Assembly (NCBI GenBank): GCA_012932295.1
Contig: JAAONU010000001.1
Span: 55,587,693-55,651,692 of the forward strand
Length of the DNA: 64,000 bases
Reading direction: 5' to 3'
Source: Cyclina sinensis
Lineage: Eukaryota > Mollusca > Bivalvia > Venerida > Veneridae
Part shown: positions 1 through 13,689 of the stretch, piece by piece
Numbering within the stretch: the first letter of the stretch is position 1
Layout: every line of letters begins with the position of its first letter
The notes under the pieces: generated by a model
The model's database searches: none
Told to the model about the DNA's origin: nothing
The model's input: the letters and a program-made list of their open reading frames with translations, nothing else
Position numbers and translations under genes: made by a program

Positions 1-844
1 ATTTTGTTTTATGTTCAAAATGAATCATCAGCGTCCCTGGGCTTTAATAGATTTTCCAACAATGTTCTTAAAAGTTCATACCTTAGGCAGCTAGAATAAT
101 TTAAAGCTCCAAACTGTATTTGTCATATTTTTCAAATTATACAAATATTCCTGTTTTGTTGTTCACGTTCACGTAGTTTGCAAAATATAAACTGTTGTTT
201 ACTAATGTTGGTTAGACCGACGGCAATAACAAATATGGATGAGGAAAACTAGCCTATATAGAAAGCATAGTTAAAGTCACGTCAGTTGGAACTGTAAAAA
301 AACGTTAGTTGTTACACCACAACGGACGAGGCAAAGCCTACTGAAAATGTCTTACAGCATCACACAATAGATCTTTTAATTATATTCCAAATTTTCACAA
401 TAATCTGCTTCAGGCTATTTAGTGACATTTTACGTAAAATTGTTGTTAAGATTTTTAAAACATGGTAATTGGCCAGTGAAAGTATTTTGTTTTGTCGATG
501 TTTTCTTCAAGATGAACACAATGTGAATAAAAAGATGCAATTAGATGCCATTTTTACGCTAAACTATATGTAAGATCATCATGGATAATTGTTTTGGTTA
601 ACTCATAGTGACATATTCATTATCGTTGGCACGGTATCTGGCGTAATATTCAATTGTAAGAACGATAAGGAAATAAACAGTTGCATTGTTGCCGAGGTAA
701 CGAACACGTGTTAGCATACACCCTTGCCATAAAATAATTGTTTGCTGATATTTGTTTTATATAAACACTGGCGAGGAGACGTCTGACGGGGAAAAAACTC
801 TCTTTTTTAACACAACATATAGTGCAGATAAAACTGTGGTTTTC
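1..844. other. No gene recognised; AT-rich intergenic DNA
   Basis: No open reading frame of interest, RNA gene or clear repeat boundary was seen. Similarity to the later repeat unit B becomes recognisable only from about 845, so this stretch is either unit-specific sequence or diverged beyond recognition by eye. Confidence 0.5.
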
Positions 845-3800
845 AAAGGACTTTTCAGTCGGTGTTTACATCTCATCAGTAGACTAACATACATCACGAC
901 AAAAAAAGTCTAATATTCCAAGAAAATATTTAAACATGTTTATCAGCAAGTCACTTTCTTTCTCCAGTTTTTCATTTAGTATAGCTTTTGATTTTACCTT
1001 CTTCGTTTTCTAATGTTTTCAAGGAAAATCACACCACTTGATGACAGGAGCTATCTTGAGACTTGTCTTAACTATAAAGATAAGTTTTACAGATTTTACC
1101 ACAGCAATACCTTTTCAACTTATTCAGTTAGATAGGGCTTCATCTTACACATGTTCACTTCCTACAGATAGTGAGGATGTCACGTCTGATCATAAAGTAG
1201 ATACACTATAGCAGCAGACTTGGTGTTGATGCATTTGGTAGCATGCCTGACATATCATTAAAGGCGTAGACAATTAAGTGAAGTTAAAGTTAAGTGGAAG
1301 TGGACAACAAAATTGTCTGCTAGGTAGTTCAGGTTCAATACGAATATCTAAATCCTCGTCTGACATATTGACATATTGCTTTTGTACCTATAAATCTTGC
1401 AGTTATCGTAAATAATATTCAGTGCTAAAATGTTCTTTTCGAATGAAAATTATTTGGAACTGTTTCTAGAAATGACGCGCACAACGAAGTAGTCCTTCAC
1501 TTTCGCTATATATTTATACCAGATAATCAGATCAAACAGCAGGGGTAACGGAAAGCATTTTTGTCTTGATTGCTTCTTAATTACAAATTATTTCTCTACA
1601 AATAAATGGTTTTTAATCCGCTTAATTCTATTCATACATACACATATTGCATCTGTGATAGTAAGTATACACACACACATCGACCAATGACGACAGGAGA
1701 ACTACTTCTTGCTACGGCAGAACAGGTCAATGGATTAATGTAGATCGGTCAAATAGAAAATGTTATGTATGTGACACCGATGAAATCGGTGATGAATTTC
1801 ATTATATTTTTGTTGTCCTTTTTTTGATGATTTAAGAAAACAACTTTTATCAAGGGCACACAATAGAACGAGAGATTGTATCTCATATAAACGGCTTATG
1901 AATGAAAGAATGAAAAAATCTTGACAATTCTTTGTAGATTTTTATCTGTAGTACATGTACTTAAGCATTCCAAAAAGTCCAATTGTTCTTAGATCTTGTT
2001 TTTTCTGCGTAAGTATATAAACTCTTTGTAGTTTAGGTCATAGACACACAACCAGGTTTAAACTAGATCAATTCTAAATATATTTTGTTCTACCTCATGT
2101 CACATTATTGTACCATATGCTAAGAACAAATAAACTTGCTAATGAAAGGCATGTTTTATACAGAAAATATTAGATGCTTTGTTTTATACTCATATGTCTA
2201 TGTTCTAATCATTTCAACGCCGCAAGTTTTATTTCTGTTGTTTGCATTAAAACAAAAACAAGGTTCAATTACATTTTACTGTACTGTATGATACCTTGAT
2301 TTGAATCTAATTTTCGGAACAGGCTGTTTGTATTTGACATAGTCCAATTCACGAGAACAATAATGTTATTTTTTGATATATCGTTTAAGATGCTTTAGAG
2401 TGAGAACGATAAAATAGAGTTATTTGCTTCTAAGAAGGTCGTCATTTTCATCCGAATTGGTCCACAAGTTGCCTTCAAAAGGCAACGGAATATATAAAAG
2501 ACTTTTTAAAGAAAAGGGTTTAAAACAGAAAACTAAGAAACAAGAGCTATGACACCCCTGTCTTAATTATTCCTGTTTAATTTCATATTTCATCCGTTCA
2601 GAATTTTCGGAATTTTCTGCCGCTTCTTTACATTTTGCTGCACCAGGTTCACAAAAGTCATTGTCTTTATCAATGTCTTAAATAATAAAGAAAGAACATT
2701 CAAATAAATTAAATAGTATGTGTTCTAACAAAACTAGTAAAATGAAAGGTAAGAATTTCAATATAGCATTGGATGAAAGCCATGGAACAACTAATTCCAT
2801 GAATTATTTGGCTAGAATATATAACAACAATGGAAAATTTGTAATCGTGCAAAACATTATAAACTATGTATTAATGCACACACACATTGTTTCATTCTGT
2901 CTATGTAACTTGGACAGTAATAATGAACTACTTCAATACAAAGGCCCAAAACAACCGATTCTTAAGTAATGTTTTGCTAAAAAAAACGACCACATAACAG
3001 AATCTAATTGTTAGAAAATACTAAAAATAAACTTCAATTAAGCTTCTGTTTATGTTTTGCTTCGTTTCGACCACTACTTCCCTCGTCTTCAGAGACATAT
3101 TTAGCTGAGAATTTTTATCAAAAAGAAAATTATTTTAGAAAATAATTTAACTTCCTACATAACACGTGCTTGGCATTATTTGTTTACCCATTGTATTCGT
3201 AAAACATTTTGTTGCTGAAAACCTTCTTTAAAAAGTATTATTTGGAACAGCTCCCAGTAATGACGTGCATAATAACGAGATAGACTCTCACCTTAATGGT
3301 ATTTGCACTTTTTGTAGACTATAATCATCACATCAAACAGCACGAACAACTACAAGGACTTTTTTGACATGATTATATCTTAACATATAGTTAATTTATC
3401 CACATTTACATGACCTTCTTTGCTTGATTCAGCTGATTATTACGTGTTTATGTGTCATATGAAATAAACATCAGTCCCTTATTGTATTTGTCATCAAACA
3501 GGCATATAAATTTAGCGTTGTTAAAGCAGAAAGAAATAACTATTTGCCAACGGCGAAAAAAGGAGTAAATTCCTGCCATTGTACTAATACAATTTTCGTG
3601 TAAAACACATTACAAAAAGGCCGATAAACTGTAATCATACCGACTTTTCTCCGCAATTTGTTAACGATTAGCTTATGAGTTAATAAAATACGAAGTCAGT
3701 TAGTATTTACATCTTATACTTTGTCAAACAAACATAACGCCATTTTGGGAAATAATTATTTTACTTTCGCCACTTTTCACCTGTTTTATGCAGCCGTTTG

Positions 3801-6800
3801 TCCAAGTCTAAGATCACACACAACGACATGAAGCACCAACCGAGCGTGTCCTAAGCATCGTGAGGTCTTACCTTTGATGTCGCGGATTGCATAATTTAGA
3901 AATAAATGATCGCACTAATGTTGTAAAGCTTTTATTTTGTATTTAAAATGCAGCTGACCATTGTAAAGCTGGGAAGCTTGAAAATCAAAACAGCTCTTAC
4001 GATAAACTTTCATATCAATAATCATCGAGAGAACTGGAATTCCTGTCGAAATAATTCCTATTTAATTCTATATTTCACCTGTTCAGGTAATTTGATACAC
4101 GTAGTTACCTTTGGCTACTTCAATTGTATTGCATGAATTTCGGTAAAATAATCGCATTTTTTATCAAATTTTTGAAGTTAAAAAGAAGGCAGTAAAATGT
4201 ACTCAGATAAATGCAAGATGCGAGTGAGTCCTAACAAAGCTAGTTAAATAAAATTGCAGAATTCTAATAAATCTTGAACCAAAGAGTTGCCAAAAGCGTT
4301 AATATTGGTGAATATTGGTGCAAACGTTTCAATACTGTTTGCGTTTTGAAACGTTGACGTAAATATTTGCTTCATGAGAGTCTTGCCTAGCCGTTGTAAC
4401 CCTCGAACTATCTGACCCGAGTCTGTCAGAAATGTCTCCAGACTGTCGGAAAAACACGACGCTGAGACGTGAAATTGTATTCCTATGACAGTTTAATTGC
4501 TATGCAACGTCATCAACGGAAGGTCCAGGCGCAAGCGATACTAACGCCTGGAGTCTCTCTTGTTTGCTAAAGTGTGGCCTAGGCGTAACTATGTTACTCG
4601 TATTAAAGATAATTTCTGGATTATCACGTTTTCTTGTTAGAACGAACGTCCTCGATACTGATACAATATGGAAATGGCAAGAAAAGAATGAAGCATGGTG
4701 TTCACATGCAAAATGCTGCATGAGACACCCTCCGACAATTTTAAGGGCAATAAGATTGTCAAAATAATCTGATATAAGTTCAACTGAATTGTAGATGTAT
4801 ACTTGTTCTGTGCTGAAAATGAGACACACATTGTTCGAAAGGTTAGAAAGGTACACGTGAAAGATGCACACTTTCTTTTTTGTCTGGCTCTTCTATTTTT
4901 GTCATGAGTGTAACATATACGTTTCATCAAAGCAGCGTTTTTCACATTTTACTCCTAAAGATATCCCTTAACCGTGTTCGTATAGTCCATGACCAGTAGC
5001 CTGGCTGCAGGCTATATGATCCTTTTCTTTTTATGTTATTGTATTGATATATTGAATTTTTTACCTCAATAATAGCAACATTTTTCCCTCTGCTAGCAAT
5101 CATATCGCAGCCAAGAAAAGATAAATCTGTTAGAAAGTGACTTAATAGTCATTTAGCTAATATTACTAAGGAATGGCATTACTTGCTGGGTCTGAAACCA
5201 GTCTACATGACCAGCAACGCGTCAGTTTTGATATAAACAAAGATTATGTTTATCGCTGTAAGCTATTGGTTCTCGAAATATCTCTACAATAAACAATTAT
5301 GATTTTCATCCAACGCTGTTCTGTTCAGTCTTGAATTATCACTGATACCTTATCAGAGGTTCTGAGAAATTTGGTTAGAAGTTGAACCACGTTACAACCT
5401 TTTTATACCCAAGTGAAAGATAAATCTGTGTAAACTATTACAAGACAATAATTGTAAAATTAAATAAAAGAGATCTTATTAAGAAATGTTAATGAATACT
5501 TGAACAGTCTGTCCGTATATCTATACACTTCTCTGTAGATTTGTTCAATCAAACAAGTAGCTTACTTTAGTAATACCTCCTTGAGATAATTCAATCTAGC
5601 TATGAGCCATTTTTACATGAAGGATGCCACATTCATTTATCATACACTCATAGTACTTGTTCATTTTGGCGTATCGTGAATTGAAATAGCGTTGTATGCT
5701 GAATATGCTGAAGTATTAGCTACAGAAATGAAACGAGAGAAAATATACCCTATGAGCTGTCTGGTGCTGACCGGCTTAATATGCCATTACTATACAGCCT
5801 TTGCTTCTAGCAAAAGAAGCAGACATGGTTTTCAGGTCTGTTTTGATCATGCGTTTAATTTACAAGGTTCTATTTACATGTATTTTTTTTTATTTTTGAT
5901 AACTGTCTTAGCCATAACATTTTTATCGTACGAGGATTTTTTTTCTTTAATGTTTTAAGACAAATACACACGTTAATTGCCAGCTTTCAGTGTCTAACAA
6001 ATACAATCTTACAATTTTTCGAATTAACTTTTGTGTAAAGGTTGATGGTTTTGCATAGGATGTAGATTTTAAGAACATTTACGTTATTTTCAAATGCCGT
6101 CGCTTTAAGTTAGAAGCTGCTAATTTATGTACAGGTAAGATAAGTAGTGTTAAGCATAAAGGGCTGCTAATATACATAACACACTTAGCTTAGGTGAGAC
6201 TGTATTTCTAGAATTGTAATCTGCACATAAAACATTGATAACATGTTACAAACTTAGCTTAGGTGATGCTGTATTTCCAGGGTTGTAATCTACACATAAA
6301 AGATTGCTAAAATATTACAAACTTAGCGATTGTGTTGCTATCATATCTTCCAAGCGTATCTCAAATTTCCACTACATGAATCGTGAGAAATGGTCTGCAA
6401 ATTTTCTCTTGTTGTATCTGACTATACATAGTTCTTGTAATGTACTATAAATAATTGTTCATTTCGGTAAAAGACTTAGGTTTATCCATGATCTGTACAT
6501 TTGAATTCTTGAGTAAAATGCTGATTATAAATGGCATAATCAAATGATGTGTTCAAGTAAACGTTCCAGACGCTTTCTTCAGGAATTAATCTAACAATCG
6601 ATATACTAACTTTTACATATTTTTCCTGTTTTTGAATGACACACAGATATGAGATATAACAGAACTGATTAGAATACAGATATGAATCGTAGTAACATCT
6701 GAACAAACAACATCCCTTTGATTCATGTTATCAAGTTGATTTTACATATATTATTGCAAGAATTCTTGTCAAAGTACGGATATAGTTAAAAAGAAACAGG

Positions 6801-7920
6801 AAGACGGGCTGTCAAAACTATTTCATAGTACTCCTCCAATAGATTTTATTTGTCAAGATATGCCAAACATTTGGGCACCTTTTTGTATCAAATCACATTT
6901 TAACAAATTTATTTAAGAATAACATTTGCAGCTAAACAAAAAAACAGTCAAGAAACAATAAAAGCTCTGCACCCAGCCAACAATGGTCTATGTGACTCTT
7001 GTACTATACTTTCTCATATACTTTTATCTAGTTTAAATAACAGTTAGTCACCGAATTCGAAGGTTATCCGTGCCTTTTTCAAATTTAGATTTTGATTTAA
7101 GTTCTTCAAAGGTTTAGATCTTCAGGGGTTAAACAATACACTTCCGAAAATAAAGTTTAAACTCAGATTAAAAGACTAAATAGTTACGACAATCCATTAA
7201 AACTAAGCCAGGGTATGGCTACGATAAAAATAGTTTTGAAGTTTTCCAAGACTTGAATCTAACAATACAGGTGACTTACATCCACTGAAATGGAAACTGT
7301 AATGTATCTAATCTACTAGTGTTAAATGGGCGGCTTTTACCAAATTTACTAATGCACTAACAGTGCAAGTATATAGTTAAAGAAGAGAACATTCTGATAA
7401 GATATTTAAACATTTTCTTTATTTCAAATTATAACCCGGATATGTCTACATTTATCAATTTATCAAATAGAAATAAAAATAAAAGATAAGTTAAAATTCA
7501 GAGGCATTTAAAGAAGCTCATTTCAAACAAAATAAAAATAAAGTAATGTTAAATAAACACATATGCCTAAACTGTTCTTATATCAACTTGAATAACATCT
7601 GATGGGGTGGGCTTTTTTAAGGATGGCGACAAAAGCTACATAATTATAATTCAAATTCTGTGGTAAAATAACAAGTAAAATATTAAAAGGTTAAAAGAAG
7701 TAGATAATATCCAGTGTGCGTTTTTGTGTTATTCAAAATGAGCAAAGCATTTACAAAAGTAACATGAAGCTCTGCTGAATCCATTGTGTAAGGCACAAGA
7801 GGCTACTTTCAAACTTCGATGAATATTCTGTTTTAGGAAACATACAATTTAATTTTAAAAAATCAACAATAAATGACAATTTTAATATGGGTTTAGAAGA
7901 TATGACAAGATTAACTCCAA
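845..7920 (+). repeat. Unit A of an old diverged tandem array
   Basis: Long stretches align in the same order with unit B: 845-2,600 with 8,385-9,960; 2,600-3,590 with 9,960-10,875; 3,600-4,020 with 14,995-15,450; 4,030-5,880 with 15,755-17,410; 5,880-6,960 with 18,425-19,815. In a ~100-base stretch compared base by base (2,718 onward against 10,062 onward) I counted 12 mismatches, so the duplication is old. No host gene is recognised. The short open frames here are not conserved as proteins between the units; the frame at 2,718-2,969 is interrupted by a stop in unit B. Exact outer boundaries are uncertain. Confidence 0.75.
4371..4574 (-). pseudogene. Tc1/mariner transposase N-terminal HTH fragment (unit A)
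   Basis: Read on the minus strand, 68 codons stay in one frame with a single internal stop. They spell a helix-turn-helix transposase N-terminus: VDDVA, stop, QLNCHRNTISRL, then SGDISDRLG and RVTTARQD. This matches the usual Tc1-like order of first HTH, the linker resembling TGSVSDRPRSGRP, then RVTT-RQDR. The catalytic DDE/D domain is absent downstream, so this is a dead fragment. The same fossil sits at the equivalent place in unit B, so it predates the A/B duplication. The assignment rests on motif recognition only. Confidence 0.7.
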
Positions 7921-8114
7921 ACTTTACTGGAGTTTATAAGTTGCGTCTATAAAGCAAAGTGAAACACATTTCAAAATCATAGTTTTTTTCTTAGTCTGGC
8001 AATAAAAAATTCACAATGCAGCCATTATTAATTGACATTAATGATACCATGTTAGACGTGTATGTCCTTTAAAAATGGCAAAAAGAATATGCGTATTTCT
8101 GAAAAGTGCTTTTC

Positions 8115-8245
8115 GCATAAAAAGTATAATTTGGAACTGTTCCTGGTGATGATGCGCCTGATAACGAGGTCAGAATCTCGCCTTGACAGAACGAGGGATA
8201 GATGGAGACTGTAATTATCACATCAAACAACATGAATAACAGGAT
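8115..8245 (+). repeat. Recurrent ~130-bp module (type copy)
   Basis: A module with the order TTTGGAACTGTTCCTGG, ATGACGCGCATAACGAG, a variable middle, GTAATCATCACATCAAAC and GAATAACAG recurs within and between the units. Copies: ~1,440-1,575, 3,225-3,375, 8,115-8,245, 9,240-9,375, 10,515-10,650, 17,625-17,750 and 22,985-23,125, with a further copy at 33,877-34,017 through the young duplication. Spacing is irregular (about 1.1 to 7 kb). No terminal inverted repeat or target duplication was seen. Its nature is unknown. Confidence 0.6.
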
Positions 8246-10865
8246 TCATATACAGCCTACTCACATCTTCACTAATAATTAAGTATTTTTCATTAACGTG
8301 GTCTTTCACTTTCGTTATTCATATTTTGTTTTATGGCATTCAGGTGTAAATGAAACTATCTTCTGTAACATAGCTTAATGCATAGCTTTTCAAAGAACTT
8401 AAGCCGGTGTCTACATCCTTGAGTAGACTTAACAAGGTTTAACAATAAAAGAATAAACATATATCACAAAAAAGTAAAGTTTATTTTGTTTAAATTCTTG
8501 CGCTTTTCCGATGACAGCAAAACAAGAGCTTCTTCTAATCTTGATACAAGAGTAAGTTAGAATTTGAACAGGTATAACAAAAATATATTTCAAACGTTTT
8601 CATCCTACCGAGGACCACGTCTGAATATTTGTCAAAGAGTTAAGAAAACCCTTACATTAAAGGTCATATGGATTCAACCATTCAAAAACCGTTTAAGCGA
8701 TATTATAAGGCAATAAATATGTTACAAATACAAATATTCCAAACCAACTGTCACTTTCTTTTTCCAGTTTTTCTTTTAGTTAAGCTGTTAGTTTAGCTTT
8801 TGATTTGACATTCTTCGTTTTCTTTTCTTTTTGCAAGGGGAACCATGCCACAAGATGATAGAAGCTATCTTGAGACTTCTCTTAAAGATAAATTTTACAG
8901 TCTTTAACCTAGAAATATCCTTTTAACTTATTCAGTTAGACAGGCCTCTATCTTACACAAGTTTGTTTCTTACATTCAATTAGGATGTAACATCTCGTTA
9001 TAAAAGAAGATATACGACAGTAGCAGACATGGTGTTATTGCATTTGGTAGAATGTCTGTCCAATCCTTAAGGGCGTAGAAAATTAGGTAAGTTAAGTGGA
9101 AGTAAACAACACAATTGCCTGTAAAATAGTTCATGTTCATTACGAATATCTAAATCCCCATCTGACTGATTGATATATTGCTTTTCTATCTATAGATCTT
9201 TGAGTTATCGTAAATACTGTTCATTGCTGAACAGTTCTTTTCAAATGAAATTTATTTGAAACTGTTTCTAGAAATGACGCGCATAACGAACTACCTTGAC
9301 GTTTTGAGCAAAGGCTATATTCATATCAAATTATCAAATCAAACATCAGAAGTAATAGAACTCTTTTTGTCCTGAATGCTTCTTAACAACAAATTATTAA
9401 TCTACTAATAAATGTTTTTTTCATTCACTCAATTCCGTTAATATATACATTTTGCATCTGCCATAGTAATTGTTGGTTTTGATGATGTATACACACAAAT
9501 ATCGACAATTATCTCGTGCCACGGTAATACATTGCAATTAACGTTTTATAAAGGAAATAATAGATGCTTTGTTTTTACGCATCTACCTTAGTCTATTTCT
9601 GTTTTTGTATCAAACAAAAACAAGGTTCAAGTATCTATAACTTTTAGATTACTGTATGATATCTTGATTAAAATATAATTTCGGAACAAGCTGTTTGTAT
9701 CTGACACACGAAAAAAGTAACGTTATTTTTTCATATATCGTTTAAGACTGATTCTGCTTATGCTTAAGAGTACGGAAGAAAAAAGAAAAAGGATATGTAT
9801 GCTTCTTAGACTATTTTTTATCCGAATTGGTCCACAAGTTGCCTTCAAAAGCCAACGAAATATAAAAAGATTTTCTAAACAGCAAGAGATATGATACCCC
9901 TATCTAAACCATTCCTTTTTAATTTTATATATCATCTGCTTATAAAGTCGGATATTCCTGCCGCTTTTTCACATTTTGTTACACCGAGTTCACAAAAATC
10001 ATTATCTTTCTAAATTTACTAAATAATAGAGAAAAAACATTTCATGCATTAAAAGATATGTGTTCTAACAAAACTAGTTCAATGAAAGATCAGGATTTCA
10101 ATTCAGCATTGGATGAAAGCCATGGAACAACCAATTCTAAGAATTATTTGACCAGAATATAGTAATACAAGCCTTAGGTAATGAAAGAATTTATAATCGT
10201 TCAAAATATTATTAACTATGTAAACATGCACACAAATGCTTTTTAACTCTCTATGCAACTTGGGGAATAATGATGTACTTTTTCAATATAAAAGCTCAAG
10301 ACAAACGATTTTTAATAATATTGTTTTGCAGCAAAACTACAACAATATTATTACAGAACATAATTATCAGAATCCAATTCTTAGAAAATACATGGAGTAA
10401 GTTTCAACTGAGCTTCTGCTCTTGTTTTAAATTTTGACCTCTACGTCAAATATTTTCTGCGATGCATTTAGCTGACAATACTTATCGAAATTTCGCACAA
10501 ACACGTGCTGATAAACGTAATGAACTGTTCCCAGTAATGACGAGCATGCTAACGAGATAGACTCTCACTTTAATGGTATTTGCAATCGCTGTAGACTTTA
10601 ATTATACCATCAAACGGCAGGGATAATAGAACTCTCTTAAAACATAATTACGTCTTAATATATAGTTAATTAATCCACACTAACATGACCTTCTTTCGCT
10701 CGATTCAGCTCATGTACTAAATGTTTCATTGTGATATGAAATAAAGACCCCTCCCTCATTGTATTTGTCATCAAACAGGCATCTTTTTTTGGGGTTTAAC
10801 CGATATTGTTTTGAAGCATAAACAAACAACTATTAGCCAATGGCGGGACAAAAATTAATTCATCC

Positions 10866-12365
10866 ATGGTACTAGTTAGATCTTTACGTAGCATTCTATC
10901 TCAGGTCAAACAAAAACTGGCAAGAATACACTTATCTAAGAAATTTAAAAATGAAATTGAAAATGGAATCCATAACTGTTTATTTCAAAGAAACGTGTTA
11001 TGGTGGAACAAAATCAAAAGATTTCTTGCCAACTGTAAAACCCTTCCTATCCAAAAAGTCAACACCAAAGTCTGATAATCTCATCATTTTGAAAGACCAT
11101 GAAAACGAAAACGAAAACAAACAAAAAACTGTTGCAGAAAGATTAAACACCTTCTGTATTAATATAGTCCAAAACATGGGTATTTCAAATAATACTCCAG
11201 TTAATTCAGATCATTCCAGCATTACGGCAATCTTTAGGATTTTTTTGTAGTTTTTTTTTTTTTTTTTTTGTTTTTTTTTTGTTTGTTTTTTGTTTTTGTT
11301 TTTTTTTATGTATTTTTGTTACATCTAAAAGAAGGGTGACAAGACAGCCTAAATACAATTAAGGAATTAGCCAATTGTATTACAGTCACAGGTCAGTTTC
11401 CAAGTGGTTTAAAGCAAGCCCAGGTCATATCAATTTGTAAAAGGAATGATCCTTTCATTGCAAAAATACTGACCAGTCAGCATTTAACCTACTATGTCTG
11501 AAAGATATGAAAGAAGACTTAGTGATCAGCTTTCAGACTTCTTTGAAAAGGATTTCCATCCTAACCTATCTGCTTTTAGATCATCTTATGGTTGTCGAGG
11601 AACTCTTCTTAGACTAGCTGAAGACTGGAAAAAGGCGTCAGATTTATATAGGTATGTAGAAGCCATATTAATGGACTTATCTAAGGCATTTGACTGCCTG
11701 CCACATTTATAGTTCTTAAACCTTAAGCTGATGGGCTATCAGAAGAATCCTGCAATCTTATGATAAATTACTTATCAAGCAGGTCACAACGTGAAAAGCT
11801 AGGCAAAGAAACTAGTCAGAGGGAAGATATACTGAAAGGTGTTCCCCAAGGCTCAATCCTGGGTCCTCTGGTCTTTAATATTTTTCTTAAGGATATTTTC
11901 TACTTTATAAATCAATCAACAGTCTATAACTATGCAGATAATAACACTCTCTTATTCCAACACAAAGATCTAGAAATATTTAGGGAAACCCTAGAATCTG
12001 CAAGTCCAATTCTTATTGACTGGTTTAGCCTAAATCAGATGCAAGCAGATCTTGAAAAGTTTCAAGCAGTAAGTGTAGAATGTAAAACCAACAAAGCACT
12101 CAAGCCAATCCAAATAGGTCAACACATAATTCAATGTGAAGAAGAGGTCACTCTACTAAGTGTCAATCTTGACTTCCAGCTTAATTTTGACACTCGGGTT
12201 ACAAATATATGCAATGAGGCTGCCAAATAACTAAAAGTATTACAGAGATTGAGCAAGTTTCTCAATGAAAGCACAAGATTAATTATTTTTTATATTCTTT
12301 ATTAGATCTAATTTTTAATACTGTCCTCTTTTCTGGCATTTTTGTAGTAAAGGCAACACTGAAAA
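10866..12365 (+). pseudogene. Reverse transcriptase (broken), N-terminal and catalytic part
   Basis: Pieces in several frames spell a LINE reverse transcriptase in order: the pre-RT linker with VKPFLSKKS and ERLNTFCINIV (10,951-11,200); LSDFFEKDFHP and ILMDLSKAFDCLPH (11,494-11,712); VPQGSILGPLVFNIF, YADNNTLLF and LLSVNLDFQLNF (11,760-12,230); then LKVLQRLSKFLNES and YCPLFWHFCSKGN to ~12,365. The catalytic box reads YADN where active enzymes have YADD or FADD, so the second catalytic aspartate is lost. Stops at 11,710 and 12,228 and at least one frameshift between 11,710 and 11,760 show it is inactive. A poly-T tract (~11,250-11,310) interrupts the linker region. Confidence 0.85.
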
Positions 12366-13689
12366 AACAAGCTGGCTGCTCAAAAAATAATTGAATTTTA
12401 CGTGTGGTCACATCTTGATGCAATATTTCTTGCGATATTGATAGTTGTCCTCTTGCCTTAATGTTTCTGTTCATGTTAATAAATATTGGCAGTGTGTAAA
12501 CAAAGCAAGTAATTTTATTACAGTATATAGTATTATAAGTCTTTACAAGCTCAGGATATAATGAATACACTATAAAAATATAATGTAAATAGAGCGAAAT
12601 AGGGGAAATACTAAAAAGAGAACACGTAGCAATTTTATATATAATAAGACTAACATTTCCAGTGTGCATTATATTCACTCAAACATTAGAAATGAAACAA
12701 CTGATTTTGCATTTTTGTTACCACATTTCAACATGTTGTCTATTTAAGTTGGCATCCTGCAGGAGCAGCGATCCAGTGGTAACGCGCTGAATTGGTAATC
12801 CAGGGGTCGCGGTTCCACTTCCGGCTCCTCCACTAACATTACTTTCTAAAGTATAAAATCTAATGTTTTAGAAGTGTGAAAACATGTTTCTACGACAAAA
12901 ACAGTCTTTCTGGTGAAACGTTAAATTGACGTCCCACATATCAGTGTTTTACACTGAGCATGCAAAAGAACCGGAGACGCCATTGAAATGGGATGCTTTC
13001 TTGTCTTGCACTATCTCCAGCAACCTAAAATAACTATATTCTCCATGGGGCGTCGGTCAAATGGTCAACTGGTACCGACGATAAATAAAACTCAAATAGA
13101 TAAAGCAATTTACAGTTAATTTAAAAACGCTCTCATCACCGGCTGGCATTATATGCATTTTCTAAATTCTGGGCAATCGTTCAAATTGTTGAAGTTCTAA
13201 ACATTTATTTAAATGTGACTTCATTTTTAAAATATGAATCTAATGTTTATATCAAATAATTATAGAAGTTTGAAAACATGTTTCTACTGCAAAACCTGAG
13301 AAAAAGTGCAAAAATGCTAAAGTCTGGATTTTAAATCTGTTTTTTAAGTGCAGAAAATGAATTTCAATTTTATTGCTGTCGTTATTAAAAAGTGTGCAAA
13401 TTAATGTGTAAATTACAGTCATTTTTCTCTGTTCAGTTTAAACACATCCTTTACCTAAAACACACACATACATTTCAAATTACAATGATACAATCAGATT
13501 CAATACATTGAATTCAGCTTGCTTTATTTTTTAACCCTCGTTAATAAACATTTAGAGAAATAAAATGATTGCACATTGTTAAAACTAGGGCCGCAAATAG
13601 AATCGCAGGGTCGCAGGATAAGGATGTCAGAAAATCTCCGGCTCCAGACGCTTTGCTGATTGAAGCTCTGTCGCATTTTGAAAACTCGC
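12366..13689. other. Insertion splitting the LINE; holds a SINE, otherwise unassigned
   Basis: The LINE reading YCPLFWHFCSKGN stops near 12,365 and the expected continuation (KIRKQIQYRARIVFND) restarts near 13,690. The intervening ~1.3 kb is foreign to the LINE. Apart from the SINE at 12,772-13,102 I recognise nothing in it. Confidence 0.6.
12772..13102 (+). mobile_element. tRNA-derived SINE (family B)
   Basis: The head resembles a tRNA: GATCCAGTGGTAACGCGC matches an A-box region, and CGCGGTTCCACTTCCGG resembles a B box and T-arm with one or two changes. The body contains GTGAAACGTTAAATTGACGTC, and the tail GGCGTCGGTCAAATGGTCAA followed by CCGACGATAAATAAA. The same tail recurs, truncated, at 47,765-47,816. 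The element is inserted inside the LINE, giving a nested order of events. Confidence 0.7.

Noticed and set aside
2718..2969. 83-residue open frame with an intact start
   Set aside because: The unit B counterpart at 10,062 hits a stop after ~34 codons, and differences between the units are spread over all codon positions. No domain is recognised.
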